DNA of 64,000 bases from Falsiroseomonas sp050563535 (GCF_050563535.1 NZ_JBNXUO010000001.1:62001-126000), one strand, 5' to 3'; numbered from the stretch's first letter, positions 50,335 through 59,752 are shown. The notes: a model not told the origin generated them from the letters alone. Numbers and translations: made by a program.

Positions 50335-51638
50335 CCCCTTCCGCCCGCATCGCCGCCGCCATCGACCTGCTCGCTGCCGTCGAGGCCGAGCCCCGTCGTC
50401 CCGCAGACGCCATCGCCAACGACTTCTTCCGCACGCGCCGCTACATCGGCGGGTCGGATCGGCGGAACGTCTCGGACCGCGCCTGGGGCGCCATACGCCA
50501 GCGGCTGCGGCTCGGCTGGCACCTCGCCGAGATCGGCGCGCGGCCGACGCCGCGGCTGCTGATGGCCGCGCACCTGCTGCTGACCGAGGGCTGGACCGCG
50601 CAGGGCCTGGCGCAGAACTACTCGGGCGAGCGCTTCGCCCCCGCCGCGCCGAGCGTGGAGGAGGCCGCGGCCATCGCCCGGCTCGCCGGGCGCCCCCTGG
50701 TGGACCCGGCGATGCCGGAGCCGATCCGGCTGAACCTGCCGGACTGGGCCTTCCCCGGCTTCGCCGCCCGTTTCGGCGAGGCGCTGGCGCCGGAGGCGGC
50801 GGCGATGGAGGGGGTGGCGCCGCTCGACCTGCGCGCCAACCTGCTGCGCACCACGCGGGAGGCCGCGGTCGCGGCGCTGGCGGCGGAGGGAATCGTCGCC
50901 GTGCCGACCCGCTTCTCCCCCTGGGGCCTCCGCATCGCGGACCGCCGGCCAGTGGCGGCCAGCGCCGCCTTCGTGGGCGGGCTGGTCGAGGTGCAGGACG
51001 AGGGCAGCCAGCTGATCGCGCTGCTGACCGATGCGCGGCCCGGGATGCGGGTGGCGGATTATTGCGCGGGCGCCGCGGGCAAGACGCTGGCCATCGCGGC
51101 GACGATGCAGAACCGCGGCCACATCGTCGCCTGCGACGTCTCCACCTCGCGCCTGCAGGGGGCGACGCGGCGGCTGCGGCGCGCCGGCGTCCACAATGCC
51201 GAGACGCACCTGCTGGCGGCGGGGGACAAGTGGCGCAAGCGCAGCGGCCGCAGCTTCGACCGCGTGCTGGTCGATGCGCCCTGCACCGGCACGGGCACCT
51301 GGCGGCGCAACCCGGATGCGCGGGTGCGCACCGGCGCGCAGGACCTGGCGGAGCTGACGGCGAAGCAGGCGACGATCCTCGACCAGGCATCGGAACTGGT
51401 GCGCCCGGGCGGGCGTCTGGTCTACGCTACCTGCTCGCTCCTGCCGGAGGAGGACGAGATGCAGATGCAGGCCTTCCTGCGACGCCATCCCGATTTTCGG
51501 GAGCTGCCGGTCCCGGCGCTCTGGTCCGCGCTCGTCCCCGGCACGCCGGCGCCGGGGGAAGGGCCGCATCTCAGCCTCTCGCCCGGCCGGCACGACACGG
51601 ACGGCTTCTTCGCCGCCGTGCTGGAACGCGGGGCATGA
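50331..51638 (+). CDS. rsmB: 16S rRNA (cytosine-C5)-methyltransferase, RsmB family
   Basis: RsmB/NOP2-family RNA m5C methyltransferase of 435 residues. The helical NusB-like N-terminal region spans about 1-150 (IAAAIDLLAAVEAE, DFFRTRRYIGGSDRR). The catalytic half has DYCAGAAGKTLAIAATMQNR (SAM motif I), ACDVSTSRLQ, VLVDAPCTGTGTWRRNPD (Pro-Cys of motif IV) and VYATCSLLPEEDE (Thr-Cys-Ser nucleophile, motif VI). Both family cysteines are present, so it is likely active. Its start overlaps the dehalogenase stop (ATGA). Position near guaB/guaA is common in Acetobacteraceae. Confidence 0.9.
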   Translation: MTPSARIAAAIDLLAAVEAEPRRPADAIANDFFRTRRYIGGSDRRNVSDRAWGAIRQRLRLGWHLAEIGARPTPRLLMAAHLLLTEGWTAQGLAQNYSGERFAPAAPSVEEAAAIARLAGRPLVDPAMPEPIRLNLPDWAFPGFAARFGEALAPEAAAMEGVAPLDLRANLLRTTREAAVAALAAEGIVAVPTRFSPWGLRIADRRPVAASAAFVGGLVEVQDEGSQLIALLTDARPGMRVADYCAGAAGKTLAIAATMQNRGHIVACDVSTSRLQGATRRLRRAGVHNAETHLLAAGDKWRKRSGRSFDRVLVDAPCTGTGTWRRNPDARVRTGAQDLAELTAKQATILDQASELVRPGGRLVYATCSLLPEEDEMQMQAFLRRHPDFRELPVPALWSALVPGTPAPGEGPHLSLSPGRHDTDGFFAAVLERGA

Positions 51639-51717
51639 GCATGGCCGTGCCGCGCCCCCCCGCACGGCCGTGCCGGTGCGGCAGGGTCCGGCCGCCGCCG
51701 GCCGCGCGCCCGCCCCG

Positions 51718-52296
51718 ATGATCTCCATCCGTCGCGCCCGGCCTGGCGACGCGCCCGCCATCGCGGCGGTGCACGTGGCCGCCTGGCGCAGCGCCTATGC
51801 CGGCATCCTTGACGACCGCTACCTGGCGAACCTGTCCGAGGCCCGGCTCGCCGCCTTCTACCAGCGCGCGATCCTCGACCGGCGCGAGGGCCATGCGGTG
51901 TTCGTCGCCACCGCCGCCGGGCAGGACCACCCGCGCGACGCGCCGGGGGGCGAGGCGGGGGTGGTGGGCTTCGCCTCGGGCGGCCGCAACCGCCGCCGCG
52001 GCCTCGGCGAGGGCGAGGTCGAGACGCTCTACGTCCTCGACGACTACCGCGAACGCGGGGTGGGCCGCCGGCTGATGCGCGCCATGGCGGCGCATCTGCG
52101 CGCCATCGGCTGCAACTCCGCCATGGCCTGGGTGCTGCGGGACAACCCCAGCCGCTTCTTCTACCGCCACCTCGGCGGCCGCCCGGCGATGCACGAGGCG
52201 ATCCGCGTGGCCGGACAGGGGGTGGAACAGGTGGCCGTGCTGTGGGACCCGATCGACACGCTGCTGGCCGCCACCGCGCCGGTGAAGGAAGGCTGA
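51718..52296 (+). CDS. GNAT-family N-acetyltransferase
   Basis: Acetyltransferase of 192 residues. ATG 51718 begins MISIRRARPGDAPAIAAVHV, the first GNAT strand and helix. Motif A is VETLYVLDDYRERGVGRRLMRAMAAHL, with the R-x-x-G-x-G/R acetyl-CoA pyrophosphate loop; motif B includes AMAWVLRDNPSRFFYRHLGG. The WRSAYAGILDDRYL element is frequent in this subfamily, whose substrates are mostly unknown. It follows rsmB by 79 bp and converges with the peptidase gene 7 bp away. Confidence 0.88.
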   Translation: MISIRRARPGDAPAIAAVHVAAWRSAYAGILDDRYLANLSEARLAAFYQRAILDRREGHAVFVATAAGQDHPRDAPGGEAGVVGFASGGRNRRRGLGEGEVETLYVLDDYRERGVGRRLMRAMAAHLRAIGCNSAMAWVLRDNPSRFFYRHLGGRPAMHEAIRVAGQGVEQVAVLWDPIDTLLAATAPVKEG

Positions 52297-52303
52297 CCCG
52301 CCC

Positions 52304-54340
52304 TCAACGCGGCCGCAGCACGGACCACCAGGACCTGTCGTAGTCGAGGTCGCGGCGGTCGAAGGGCCGCGCGGGCGGCGCGCCGAGGATGTTGGCCAGC
52401 ACGTCGTTCATCGTCCGCGGGTCGTTGTCGAAGCCGCCATGCGTCGAACTCGCCGAGCGGAGGGGCGAGCCCCGGCCCGCCACGACCAACTGCGGGTGGA
52501 CCCGCGCCGCCACCTCCGGCGCCAGCGCGGCCGCGAAGCGTTCCATCCCGAGGAGCGGCGTGCCGCGCGCCGGTTCGAAGGCGTTGCTGACGAGGTAGAG
52601 CAGCGACTTGCGGTAGATGCCGACGCTGTCGTCCCGTTCCGCCGCGTCGCCCAGCACGTAGGTGTGCGGCATCGGGCAGGCGCCGGAGGCGACGAGGGGC
52701 AGAATCTTCTCCTCGAACAGCCCGACCGTGATCGCGGGCGCGAGCAGGTGGAGCGAGCGCAGCGGGATCCCGGCGCCGAGGATGAGGCCGAGCGCATGCG
52801 CCGCGTAGATCGCGCCCGCGCTGTGCGCCACGACATGCAGTTCCCACTTCGCGCGTTCGGCGGGCCTGGTCGCGGCCAGCGCCGCGGCGACATGCTTCGC
52901 GATGACCTGCATCGCGCCGGTGCCGGCGGGATGGCTGGAGGAGAGGGCGGCGTTCTCCTTCATCTCCTCCCACATCAGCGAACCCGGGCGCGCCGCCGTC
53001 AGCTCCAGCGTGCGGTCCCACGCCTCCCGCGCACCCTCGCGCAGGCGGCCGAGCCAGCCGGCGCGGTCGTCGCGGGCGGTGAAGATGTCCTCGACGATGT
53101 GCCGCAGCGTCTCCGCCGCGCCGCTCTCCCACATGACGTGCAGCGGGTAGATGCCGTTGTCGAGCAGCGGCTGCTTCATCGCCACCACCCGCCGCGCCGT
53201 CGCCGCCTCGCTGTTCAGCCCGCCATGGAGGTAGAGCAGCACGCGCCGCTTCTCCCAGTCCTTCGCGGCATTGGGGATGGTGTCGTGGAACAGGCGCTCC
53301 ACCTCCTCCTCGGTCGTCCAGTAGTCGCCATGGGCCGACAGCTTCCCATTGTTGCCGACATCGACGACATAGGGGCGGATGTCCTCGAGCGGGATGGCCT
53401 TCCCGGCGCGGGCAAGCCCCTTGTCGGTGTCGCCCACCTCCCCCTTCGCCCAGAGGTCGAGCGAGACCTGCACGCCGAGCTGCGCGACCCAGACATCGGT
53501 GGCGTGCAGCATGAAGTCCTCGTAGGGCAGCAGCGCGAAGCCGCCGTTGCCCCAGTCCTCGCCCCAGGAATTCTGCACGATGAAGCCTTCGCGCGTGTAG
53601 CCCACCAACGCGACCGCATGGCCCGATTCCGCGCGGTTCCAGCGCGAGATGACCGGCAGGCGGACCTGCCGCGGCCGGCCCTCCACCTCATGCGTCAGCG
53701 TCACCGCCGCGCGGCGCGGCCGGCCTTCGGCGTCGCGCACCAGCCGGCCGCGGCCGTCGCGCACCGTCCCCGGCTCGTCCCAGCCGTCATGGACCATCAG
53801 CGTGGCGTAGAGGATGCCGGTCTCGCACAGCGCCGCGTGCATGTCGCGGATCTCGCGATGCGCCACGCGGTAGAAGGCGCCGCCCGGCGCGGTGCGGGCC
53901 AGCTCCGCCAGGTCCCGCGTCAGCCCCTCGATCCCGGCGCCGGCGCTGCGCCACTTCCCGTCGGGGCAGACGCCGTGCCGCACCCAGCCCTTCATCGCGC
54001 CACGGGCCGAGGACCCTTCATAGGCCTCGCCCGGCCATTCGTCGTAGCGCCGCGCCATCTCGTAGAGCATGTGCGGGCTGACCAGGCGCGCGGCGGGCAG
54101 CGTGCCCGCCCGCCGCGCGAGCAGGAAGTTGATGACGGCGGCCAGCGCGAAGCCGGTGCAGGCGCCTTCCTGCCCCTGGTCCAGCACCTTCGGCACCCGG
54201 TGGAGGTTCACCAGCATGTCCGGCGGGGCGGCGAGGCCGGGGCGGTAGAACCAGTCGCGCGCGTCGATCCGGTCCGGCATCGCGTCGAGCCTGCCGCGGG
54301 CGGCAAGGCCGGAGGCGCGGCGGGAAGGGGAGGGGGCCAT
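52304..54340 (-). CDS. papain-like C1 peptidase fused to an alpha/beta-hydrolase-like domain
   Basis: Protein of 678 residues from ATG 54340; an ATG at 54280 is also possible. The C1A peptidase half has QGQEGACTGFALAAVINFLL (oxyanion Gln and catalytic Cys), SGHAVALVGYTREGFIVQNS (catalytic His) and NSWGEDWGNGGFALLPYEDF (catalytic Asn). No signal peptide or pro-domain is evident. The C-terminal half (about 330-678) has RVLLYLHGGLNSE (oxyanion region) and LHVVAHSAGAIYAAHALG with a GHSAG-like nucleophile elbow, then a TMNDVLANIL tail. A two-headed hydrolase of this kind is unusual and unassigned. The gene is a leftward insertion between rsmB and guaA. Confidence 0.8.
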   Translation of the reverse strand: MAPSPSRRASGLAARGRLDAMPDRIDARDWFYRPGLAAPPDMLVNLHRVPKVLDQGQEGACTGFALAAVINFLLARRAGTLPAARLVSPHMLYEMARRYDEWPGEAYEGSSARGAMKGWVRHGVCPDGKWRSAGAGIEGLTRDLAELARTAPGGAFYRVAHREIRDMHAALCETGILYATLMVHDGWDEPGTVRDGRGRLVRDAEGRPRRAAVTLTHEVEGRPRQVRLPVISRWNRAESGHAVALVGYTREGFIVQNSWGEDWGNGGFALLPYEDFMLHATDVWVAQLGVQVSLDLWAKGEVGDTDKGLARAGKAIPLEDIRPYVVDVGNNGKLSAHGDYWTTEEEVERLFHDTIPNAAKDWEKRRVLLYLHGGLNSEAATARRVVAMKQPLLDNGIYPLHVMWESGAAETLRHIVEDIFTARDDRAGWLGRLREGAREAWDRTLELTAARPGSLMWEEMKENAALSSSHPAGTGAMQVIAKHVAAALAATRPAERAKWELHVVAHSAGAIYAAHALGLILGAGIPLRSLHLLAPAITVGLFEEKILPLVASGACPMPHTYVLGDAAERDDSVGIYRKSLLYLVSNAFEPARGTPLLGMERFAAALAPEVAARVHPQLVVAGRGSPLRSASSTHGGFDNDPRTMNDVLANILGAPPARPFDRRDLDYDRSWWSVLRPR

Positions 54341-54508
54341 GGCGCAGCTCCGCAACGACCGGCGCCGCCCCGGGACGGGGCATGGCGGCGGCCAGGGCTT
54401 GCCCGGCGCGCCGAGTCTGCCGCCTGCGGCGGGGCGGCGGCAAGCGTTCCTTGGCCGCCGGGCCACGCGCTGCTTGCCCTTCCGCCCGGCTTGTGGTCCT
54501 AGCCCGCC

Positions 54509-56113
54509 ATGACGCGCCCCGCCGACTCCGCCCCCGCCCCCGCACCCGCCCAGGGCGCCCCCCGCCACGAACGCATCCTGATCCTCGACTTCGGCAGCCA
54601 GGTGACGCAGCTCATCGCGCGCCGCCTGCGGGAAGCCGGGGTCTATTGCGAGATCTGGCCCTACAACGCGGCGCCCGAGGCCCGCATCCGCGCCTTCGAC
54701 CCGAAGGGCATCATCCTGTCGGGCGGCCCGGCTTCGGTGACGGAGGGCGAGAGCCCCCGCGCGCCGGACCACGTCTTCGCCTCCGGCCTGCCGGTGCTCG
54801 GCATCTGCTACGGGCAGCAGGTGCTGGCGCACCAGCTCGGCGGAACGGTGGAAGGCGGGCATGCGCGGGAATTCGGCCGCGCCTTCATCGACGTGACCGG
54901 CGACTGCGCCATCACCCAGGGGGTCTGGGCGCGCGGCGCGCGCGAACAGGTGTGGATGTCGCATGGCGACCGCATCACCGAACTGCCCCCCGGCTTCCGC
55001 GTGGTGGCGGCGAGCGAGGGCGCGCCCTTCGCGCTGATCGCCGACGATGCGCGCCACTACTACGGCACCATGTTCCACCCGGAGGTCGTCCACACCCCGC
55101 ACGGCGCGGCGCTGCTGCGGAACTTCACCCACCTGGTCTGCGGCTGCCGCGGCGATTGGACCATGGGCGCCTTCCGCGCGGAGATGATCGGGCGCATCCG
55201 CGCCCAGGTGGGTGCCGGCCGCGTGGTGTGCGGCCTGTCCGGCGGCGTGGACTCCTCGGTCGCGGCCGTGCTGATCCACGAGGCGATCGGCGACCAGCTG
55301 ACCTGCATCTATGTCGACCACGGCCTGATGCGCGCCAACGAGAGCGAGCAGGTGGTCGCCACCTTCCGCGACCGCTTCAACATCCGCCTGGTCCACCGGG
55401 ACGCGTCGGACCTGTTCCTCGGCCAGCTCAGCGGCGTCACCGACCCCGAGGTGAAGCGCAAGACGATCGGCCGCCTGTTCATCCAGGTCTTCGAGGAGGA
55501 GCAGAACAAGATCGGCGGCGCCGACTTCCTCGCGCAGGGCACGCTGTATCCCGACGTGATCGAGAGCGTGTCGGCGACCGGTGGGCCTTCGGTCACCATC
55601 AAGTCCCACCACAATGTCGGCGGCCTGCCCGAGGGCATGCGGATGAAGCTGGTGGAGCCGCTGCGCGACCTGTTCAAGGACGAGGTGCGGGCGCTGGGCC
55701 GGGAACTCGGCATCCCCGAGGCGATCGTCGGCCGCCATCCCTTCCCCGGCCCGGGCCTCGCCATCCGCATCCCCGGCGAGGTCACGCGGGAGAAGGCGGA
55801 CCTGCTGCGGAAGGTGGACACGATCTACCTGGAGGAGATCAGGACGGCGGGCCTCTACGACGCGATCTGGCAGGCCTTCGCGGTGCTGCTGCCGGTCCGC
55901 ACCGTGGGCGTGATGGGCGACGGCCGCACCTACGACCAGGCCTGCGCACTCCGCGCCGTGACCAGCACGGACGGCATGACGGCGGATGTCTACCCGTTCA
56001 GCATGGAGTTCCTGAGCCGGGTGGCCAACCGCATCGTCAACGAGGTCCGCGGCATCAACCGCGTGACCTACGACATCACCTCGAAGCCGCCCGGCACGAT
56101 CGAGTGGGAGTGA
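54509..56113 (+). CDS. guaA: GMP synthase (glutamine-hydrolysing)
   Basis: GuaA, 534 residues, makes GMP from XMP, ATP and glutamine. The class I glutaminase domain has LDFGSQVTQLIARRLRE, SGGPASV, and GICYGQQ with Cys100 (Gln replaces the usual Met after YG), and the His-Glu pair in FHPEVVHT. The ATP-pyrophosphatase domain has CGLSGGVDSSVAAVLI. The dimerisation domain contains GRHPFPGPGLAIR and ends RVTYDITSKPPGTIEWE, the conserved terminus. Start ATG 54509 is the only one consistent with length. The next gene overlaps its stop. Confidence 0.96.
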   Translation: MTRPADSAPAPAPAQGAPRHERILILDFGSQVTQLIARRLREAGVYCEIWPYNAAPEARIRAFDPKGIILSGGPASVTEGESPRAPDHVFASGLPVLGICYGQQVLAHQLGGTVEGGHAREFGRAFIDVTGDCAITQGVWARGAREQVWMSHGDRITELPPGFRVVAASEGAPFALIADDARHYYGTMFHPEVVHTPHGAALLRNFTHLVCGCRGDWTMGAFRAEMIGRIRAQVGAGRVVCGLSGGVDSSVAAVLIHEAIGDQLTCIYVDHGLMRANESEQVVATFRDRFNIRLVHRDASDLFLGQLSGVTDPEVKRKTIGRLFIQVFEEEQNKIGGADFLAQGTLYPDVIESVSATGGPSVTIKSHHNVGGLPEGMRMKLVEPLRDLFKDEVRALGRELGIPEAIVGRHPFPGPGLAIRIPGEVTREKADLLRKVDTIYLEEIRTAGLYDAIWQAFAVLLPVRTVGVMGDGRTYDQACALRAVTSTDGMTADVYPFSMEFLSRVANRIVNEVRGINRVTYDITSKPPGTIEWE

Positions 56114-56487
56114 TGCCCGGGGCGACGGTCGGCGCGGCGCCGGTGACGATCCACGGCATCCGCAACTGCGACACGATGAGGAAGGCCCGCACCTGGCTGG
56201 AGGCGCGCGGCGTGGCGCACCGCTTCCACGACCACCGGGCCGACGGCGTGGAGGAGGCGCGCCTGCGCGGCTGGGTGGCGGAACATGGCTGGCAGGCGGT
56301 GCTGAACCGCGCCGGCACCACCTTCCGCAGGCTGCCGGAGGCCGAGCGCGCGGCGCTGGACGAGGCGCGGGCCGTCGCGCTGATGCTGGCCGAGCCCGCG
56401 ATGATCCGCCGCCCGGTCCTCGACCTCGGCGGGCGGACGCTGGTCGGCTTCAGCCCCGCCGCCTACGAGGCCGCCTTCCCCCGCTGA
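56113..56487 (+). CDS. ArsC/Spx-family (YffB-like) protein
   Basis: Small thioredoxin-fold protein of 124 residues. The N-terminal VTIHGIRNCDTMRKARTWLE has a single Cys in the NCDT motif shared with YffB and ArsC; the rest includes LNRAGTTFRRLPEAERAALD and IRRPVLDLGGRTLVGFS, the conserved Arg-Pro region. It lacks the arsenate-binding Arg triad pattern that I can verify, so a YffB-like role (glutathione-linked reductase of unknown substrate) is more likely than arsenate reduction. ATG 56113 overlaps the guaA stop (TGATG). Confidence 0.85.
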   Translation: MPGATVGAAPVTIHGIRNCDTMRKARTWLEARGVAHRFHDHRADGVEEARLRGWVAEHGWQAVLNRAGTTFRRLPEAERAALDEARAVALMLAEPAMIRRPVLDLGGRTLVGFSPAAYEAAFPR

Positions 56488-56506
56488 CCGCCTGCCGCCG
56501 CGCGCA

Positions 56507-58375
56507 TCACCCGCCGCTGCCCTGCCGGCGCTGTGCCGCCATGCGGACGGACGCGTTGGCGGCGCCGAAGCCGCCATAGCCGCCCTGCCGTTCCGCCAGT
56601 TCCAGGAAGAAGCGGTCGCGGAAGGCATGGGTGTAGGCGTGGCGGAAGGCGCCGCCCGACCCGTCGCGGTCATAAAGCAGGTGGCGCTCGGCGAGCGCGC
56701 CCAGCTCCTCGTCCTCCAGCCCGAAGCGGGCGCCGAGGTCCTCGTAGTAGTTCTCGGGAATGTCGAGCAGCGGCGCACCGCGCGTGGCGGCCAGGTCCAC
56801 CGCCGCCGCCGCGTCGCCGGTCGCGAAGGCGATGTGGTGCACCCCCGCCCCGGCCAGCGCCGAGACGAAGCGGCCCGTGCCCGTCCGCCCGCTCTCCGAC
56901 ACGTTGAGCGGCAGGCGCACGCTGCCCCCGCCGCCGATGAAGGCGCGCGACCGCACCAGCCCGTAGGGGTCGGGCAGTTCCCACAGCGCGTCGGGCTCCA
57001 GCCCGAACAGGGCGCGGTAGAACAGCACGAAGCTGTCCAGCATCCCCGGCACCACCGCCTGCGCCGCGTGGTCCACGCCGAGCAGCCCGCCCTGTTCCTG
57101 CGGCGCGTCCAGGCGGAAGTCGTCCTCCCAGATCGGCCGGGCCCCGGCGGCGGGGTCCTCCACCAGGTAGACCAGCGTGCCGTCCGGCGCGCGGACCGCG
57201 GGGATGCGCCGCTCGCCCTCGCCGGTGCGTTCGCGCCAGACCGGATAGGACAGCGCCTGCGCGCGGCCGACCAGGCGTTCGGGGTCGTCGACGCGCAGCG
57301 CCATGGCGCAGACCGAGGGACCGAGCTGCTCGAAGCGTTCGGACGCCGCGCTGTCGGGCTCGGCGTTCAGCACGAGGTTGGCGCCGCCGTTGCGCCACAG
57401 CTCCACGTCCTTCGACCGGTGCGGCCCCGCACGGCGGAAGCCGAGCGTGCCGAGGAAGCGGCCGAGCTCCTCCCGTGCCTCGTGGTCCACCGCGAATTCC
57501 ACGAACTCGATGCCCGACAGCCTCGGCAGCGCCGGCAGCGACGCCGCGCCCACCGCCTCGTCCAGCCAGGTCAGGCTGCGCAGGCCGTCGCGCGCGATGC
57601 GGCGGGAAGGCGCGGCGCGGAACTCGTCGTTGAAGACCTCGAGCGAGACGGGGCCGGCATAGCCCGCCGCCAGCACGTCGCGCAGGAAGGGGGCCACGGT
57701 CAGCTCGCCCTGGCCGGGGAACAGCCGGTGATGGCGGCTCCAGGACAGCACGTCCATTGACAGGCGCGGCGCGTCGGCCAGTTGCAGGAAGAACAGCTTC
57801 TCCCCCGGCACCGCCGCCGCCAGCCCCGCGAGGTCGTCGCCGAGCGAGAGGGTGTGGAAGCTGTCGAGGCAGAGGCCGAGCGCGGGGTGGCCGGCCCGCC
57901 GCACGACCTCCCAGGCCTGGCGCCAGCGGTTGACATGGCGGCCCCAGGCCAGCGCCTCGTAGCAGACGCGAAGACCGCGCTGCGCCGCGCGTTCCGCCAT
58001 CTCGTGCAGGTCGGCGGCCGCGCGGGCGGGGTCGTCGATGGCCGCCGCATGGACCGAGCTGCACACCAGCAGCAGGTCGGTGCCGAGCGCGGCCATGGTG
58101 TCGAACTTGCGCTCGGCGCGGTCGAGGTTGCGGGCCCGCTGCGGCTCCGGCATCGCCTCGAAGTCGCGGAAGGGCTGGAAGATGGTGATCGCGAGGCCGA
58201 GGTCGCGGCACATCCGCCGCACCTCGGCCGGCGTGCCGTCGAAGGTCAGCAGGTCGTTCTCGAAGATCTCGACGCCGTCGAAGCCCGCGGCGGCCGCGGC
58301 CTCCAGCTTGTCGGCGAGCGGGCCGGACAGGCAGACGGTGGCGATGGACTTCGGCAGGCGCTTCGACGCAGTCAT
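56507..58375 (-). CDS. quiC: 3-dehydroshikimate dehydratase, fused DSD/HPPD-like (QuiC type)
   Basis: Protein of 622 residues. The N-terminal 280 residues are a sugar-isomerase-like TIM barrel with metal ligands in GVEIFENDLL (Glu), CYEALAWGRH (Glu), LCLDSFHTL (Asp-His) and VSLEVFNDEF (Glu). The C-terminal half has two VOC/HPPD-like modules (IEFVEFAVDHEA onward; LLGVDHAAQAVVPG, VHHIAFATGD). This fusion is characteristic of QuiC1/QsuB enzymes, which convert 3-dehydroshikimate to protocatechuate. It is the last gene after pcaH and pcaG on the minus strand (11-bp gap), consistent with one protocatechuate pathway transcript. ATG 58375 is the start; the MTASKRLPKSIATVCLSGPL opening fits the family. 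Confidence 0.9.
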   Translation of the reverse strand: MTASKRLPKSIATVCLSGPLADKLEAAAAAGFDGVEIFENDLLTFDGTPAEVRRMCRDLGLAITIFQPFRDFEAMPEPQRARNLDRAERKFDTMAALGTDLLLVCSSVHAAAIDDPARAAADLHEMAERAAQRGLRVCYEALAWGRHVNRWRQAWEVVRRAGHPALGLCLDSFHTLSLGDDLAGLAAAVPGEKLFFLQLADAPRLSMDVLSWSRHHRLFPGQGELTVAPFLRDVLAAGYAGPVSLEVFNDEFRAAPSRRIARDGLRSLTWLDEAVGAASLPALPRLSGIEFVEFAVDHEAREELGRFLGTLGFRRAGPHRSKDVELWRNGGANLVLNAEPDSAASERFEQLGPSVCAMALRVDDPERLVGRAQALSYPVWRERTGEGERRIPAVRAPDGTLVYLVEDPAAGARPIWEDDFRLDAPQEQGGLLGVDHAAQAVVPGMLDSFVLFYRALFGLEPDALWELPDPYGLVRSRAFIGGGGSVRLPLNVSESGRTGTGRFVSALAGAGVHHIAFATGDAAAAVDLAATRGAPLLDIPENYYEDLGARFGLEDEELGALAERHLLYDRDGSGGAFRHAYTHAFRDRFFLELAERQGGYGGFGAANASVRMAAQRRQGSGG

Positions 58376-58386
58376 CAACCCCTCCG

Positions 58387-59022
58387 TCAGACGTCGAAGA
58401 ACACGGTCTCGTTCTCGCCCTGCAGGTGAATGTCGAGGACGTAGGCCGGCACGTCCCCGCGCATCTCGCGCCGCGCGACCAGCGTCCGGCGCCGCGCCGG
58501 CGGCTCGATCATGCGCAGCACCGGGTCCTCGGCGTTCGCGGCCTCCTCGTCCTCGAAGTAGAGCCGGGTGGAGAGCCCGATGTTGAGCCCGCGCGCGACG
58601 ATCCAGAGGTTCACATGCGGCGCCATCCGCCGGTGGCCGTGGCGGCCGGCGACGCGGCCGGGCCTGATCGTCTCGAAGGACCACAGCCCCGTCTCGAAAT
58701 CCGTCCCCGTGCGAGCCCAGCCGCGGAACCCCTCGTCGCGCGGGCCCGGCTGGCGGTCGGCCGGGTGGGGGTAGCGGCCGAAGCTGTCGGCCTGCCAGAT
58801 CTCGACCAGCGCGTCGCGCACCAGCGTGCCGGAACCGTCGAGGATGCGGCCCTCGATGCGGATGCGTTCGCCCTTCGTGGCGGGGCCGACCGGCGCCTCG
58901 CCCAGGTTGTTGTCGAAGATGTCGAAGCCGGCCTGTCGGGGGATCAGGCCGATATGCACGTAGGGGCCGGCGGTCTGCGACGGCGTCTCGGGCAGGTAGC
59001 CCAGCTCGTTCGGGGCGATCAT
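58387..59022 (-). CDS. pcaG: protocatechuate 3,4-dioxygenase, alpha subunit
   Basis: Alpha subunit of 211 residues; with PcaH it cleaves protocatechuate to 3-carboxy-cis,cis-muconate. The beginning MIAPNELGYLPETPSQTAGPYVHIGL and the core VEIWQADSFGRYPHP and GWARTGTDFETGLWSFETI are typical. The iron ligands lie in the beta subunit; as expected, the alpha subunit has MAPHVNLWIVARG instead of a full HxH ligand set. ATG 59022 is 4 bp after the pcaH stop, so translation is coupled. Confidence 0.93.
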   Translation of the reverse strand: MIAPNELGYLPETPSQTAGPYVHIGLIPRQAGFDIFDNNLGEAPVGPATKGERIRIEGRILDGSGTLVRDALVEIWQADSFGRYPHPADRQPGPRDEGFRGWARTGTDFETGLWSFETIRPGRVAGRHGHRRMAPHVNLWIVARGLNIGLSTRLYFEDEEAANAEDPVLRMIEPPARRRTLVARREMRGDVPAYVLDIHLQGENETVFFDV

Positions 59023-59026
59023 CGGC

Positions 59027-59752
59027 TCAGTTCCCCTGCAGCTTGTTCTCGAACAGCGTGGAGCGCGTGCCGCGCAGCACGATGTCCCAGCGATAGGCGA
59101 GCGTGTCGAGCGGCACCGAGGCGTCGAGGTCGAGCCGCGCCACCAGCCTCTCGCGCGCGGCGGCGTCGGGGATGGTGTTGATGATGGCATCGTGGCGGAT
59201 CAGCGGGTCGCCCTCGAAATACATCTGGGTGATCAGCCGCTGCGCGAAGCCGCTGCCGAAGACGGAGAAGTGGATATGCGCCGGGCGCCAGTCGTTCACG
59301 CGGTTGCGGAACGGGTAGGGGCCGGGCTTCACCGTGCGGAAGAAGTAGCGCCCCTCGGCATCCGTCAGGCAGCGGCCGCAGCCGCCGAAATTCGGGTCGA
59401 TGGCGCCAAGGTAGGTGTCGTTGCGGTGCCGGTAGCGGCCGGAGGCGTTGGCTTGCCAGAATTCCACCAGCGTGCCCGCGACCGGGCGCGCATTGCCGTC
59501 CAGCACGCGGCCATGGACGATGATGCGTTCCCCGATCGCCTCGCCGTCCTTCGCGTAGTTGCGGAGGAGGTCGTTGTCGAGCGGGCCGAGGTCACCCTGG
59601 CCGAAGACGGGGCCGGTCACCTCCGAAAGGCTGTTCTGCAGCGACCACAGCGGCCGCGTCGGGCCGCGGAAGACGCTGGTCTTGTAGATGGGCGTGACGG
59701 CGGGGGGGTGCTGCCCCCGGTCGCGCTGGATGAACTCGCCATCGGGGATCAT
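59027..59752 (-). CDS. pcaH: protocatechuate 3,4-dioxygenase, beta subunit
   Basis: Iron-binding beta subunit of 241 residues from ATG 59752 (MIPDGEFIQRDRGQHPPAVT). It has VEFWQANASGRYRHRNDTYL, GGCGRCLTDAEGRYFFRTVK, PGPYPFRN and WRPAHIHFSVFGSG. The Tyr residues in NDTY/PGPY and the HxH of PAHIHF fit the Tyr2His2 iron(III) site of intradiol dioxygenases. It heads the pcaH-pcaG-quiC transcript and is divergent from a shikimate/quinate dehydrogenase gene, sharing the 136-bp intergenic region. Confidence 0.93.
   Translation of the reverse strand: MIPDGEFIQRDRGQHPPAVTPIYKTSVFRGPTRPLWSLQNSLSEVTGPVFGQGDLGPLDNDLLRNYAKDGEAIGERIIVHGRVLDGNARPVAGTLVEFWQANASGRYRHRNDTYLGAIDPNFGGCGRCLTDAEGRYFFRTVKPGPYPFRNRVNDWRPAHIHFSVFGSGFAQRLITQMYFEGDPLIRHDAIINTIPDAAARERLVARLDLDASVPLDTLAYRWDIVLRGTRSTLFENKLQGN

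Noticed and set aside
54341..55738. Long minus-strand frame upstream of the peptidase
   Set aside because: It is the complement of guaA, whose motifs are complete; the translation is low-complexity.
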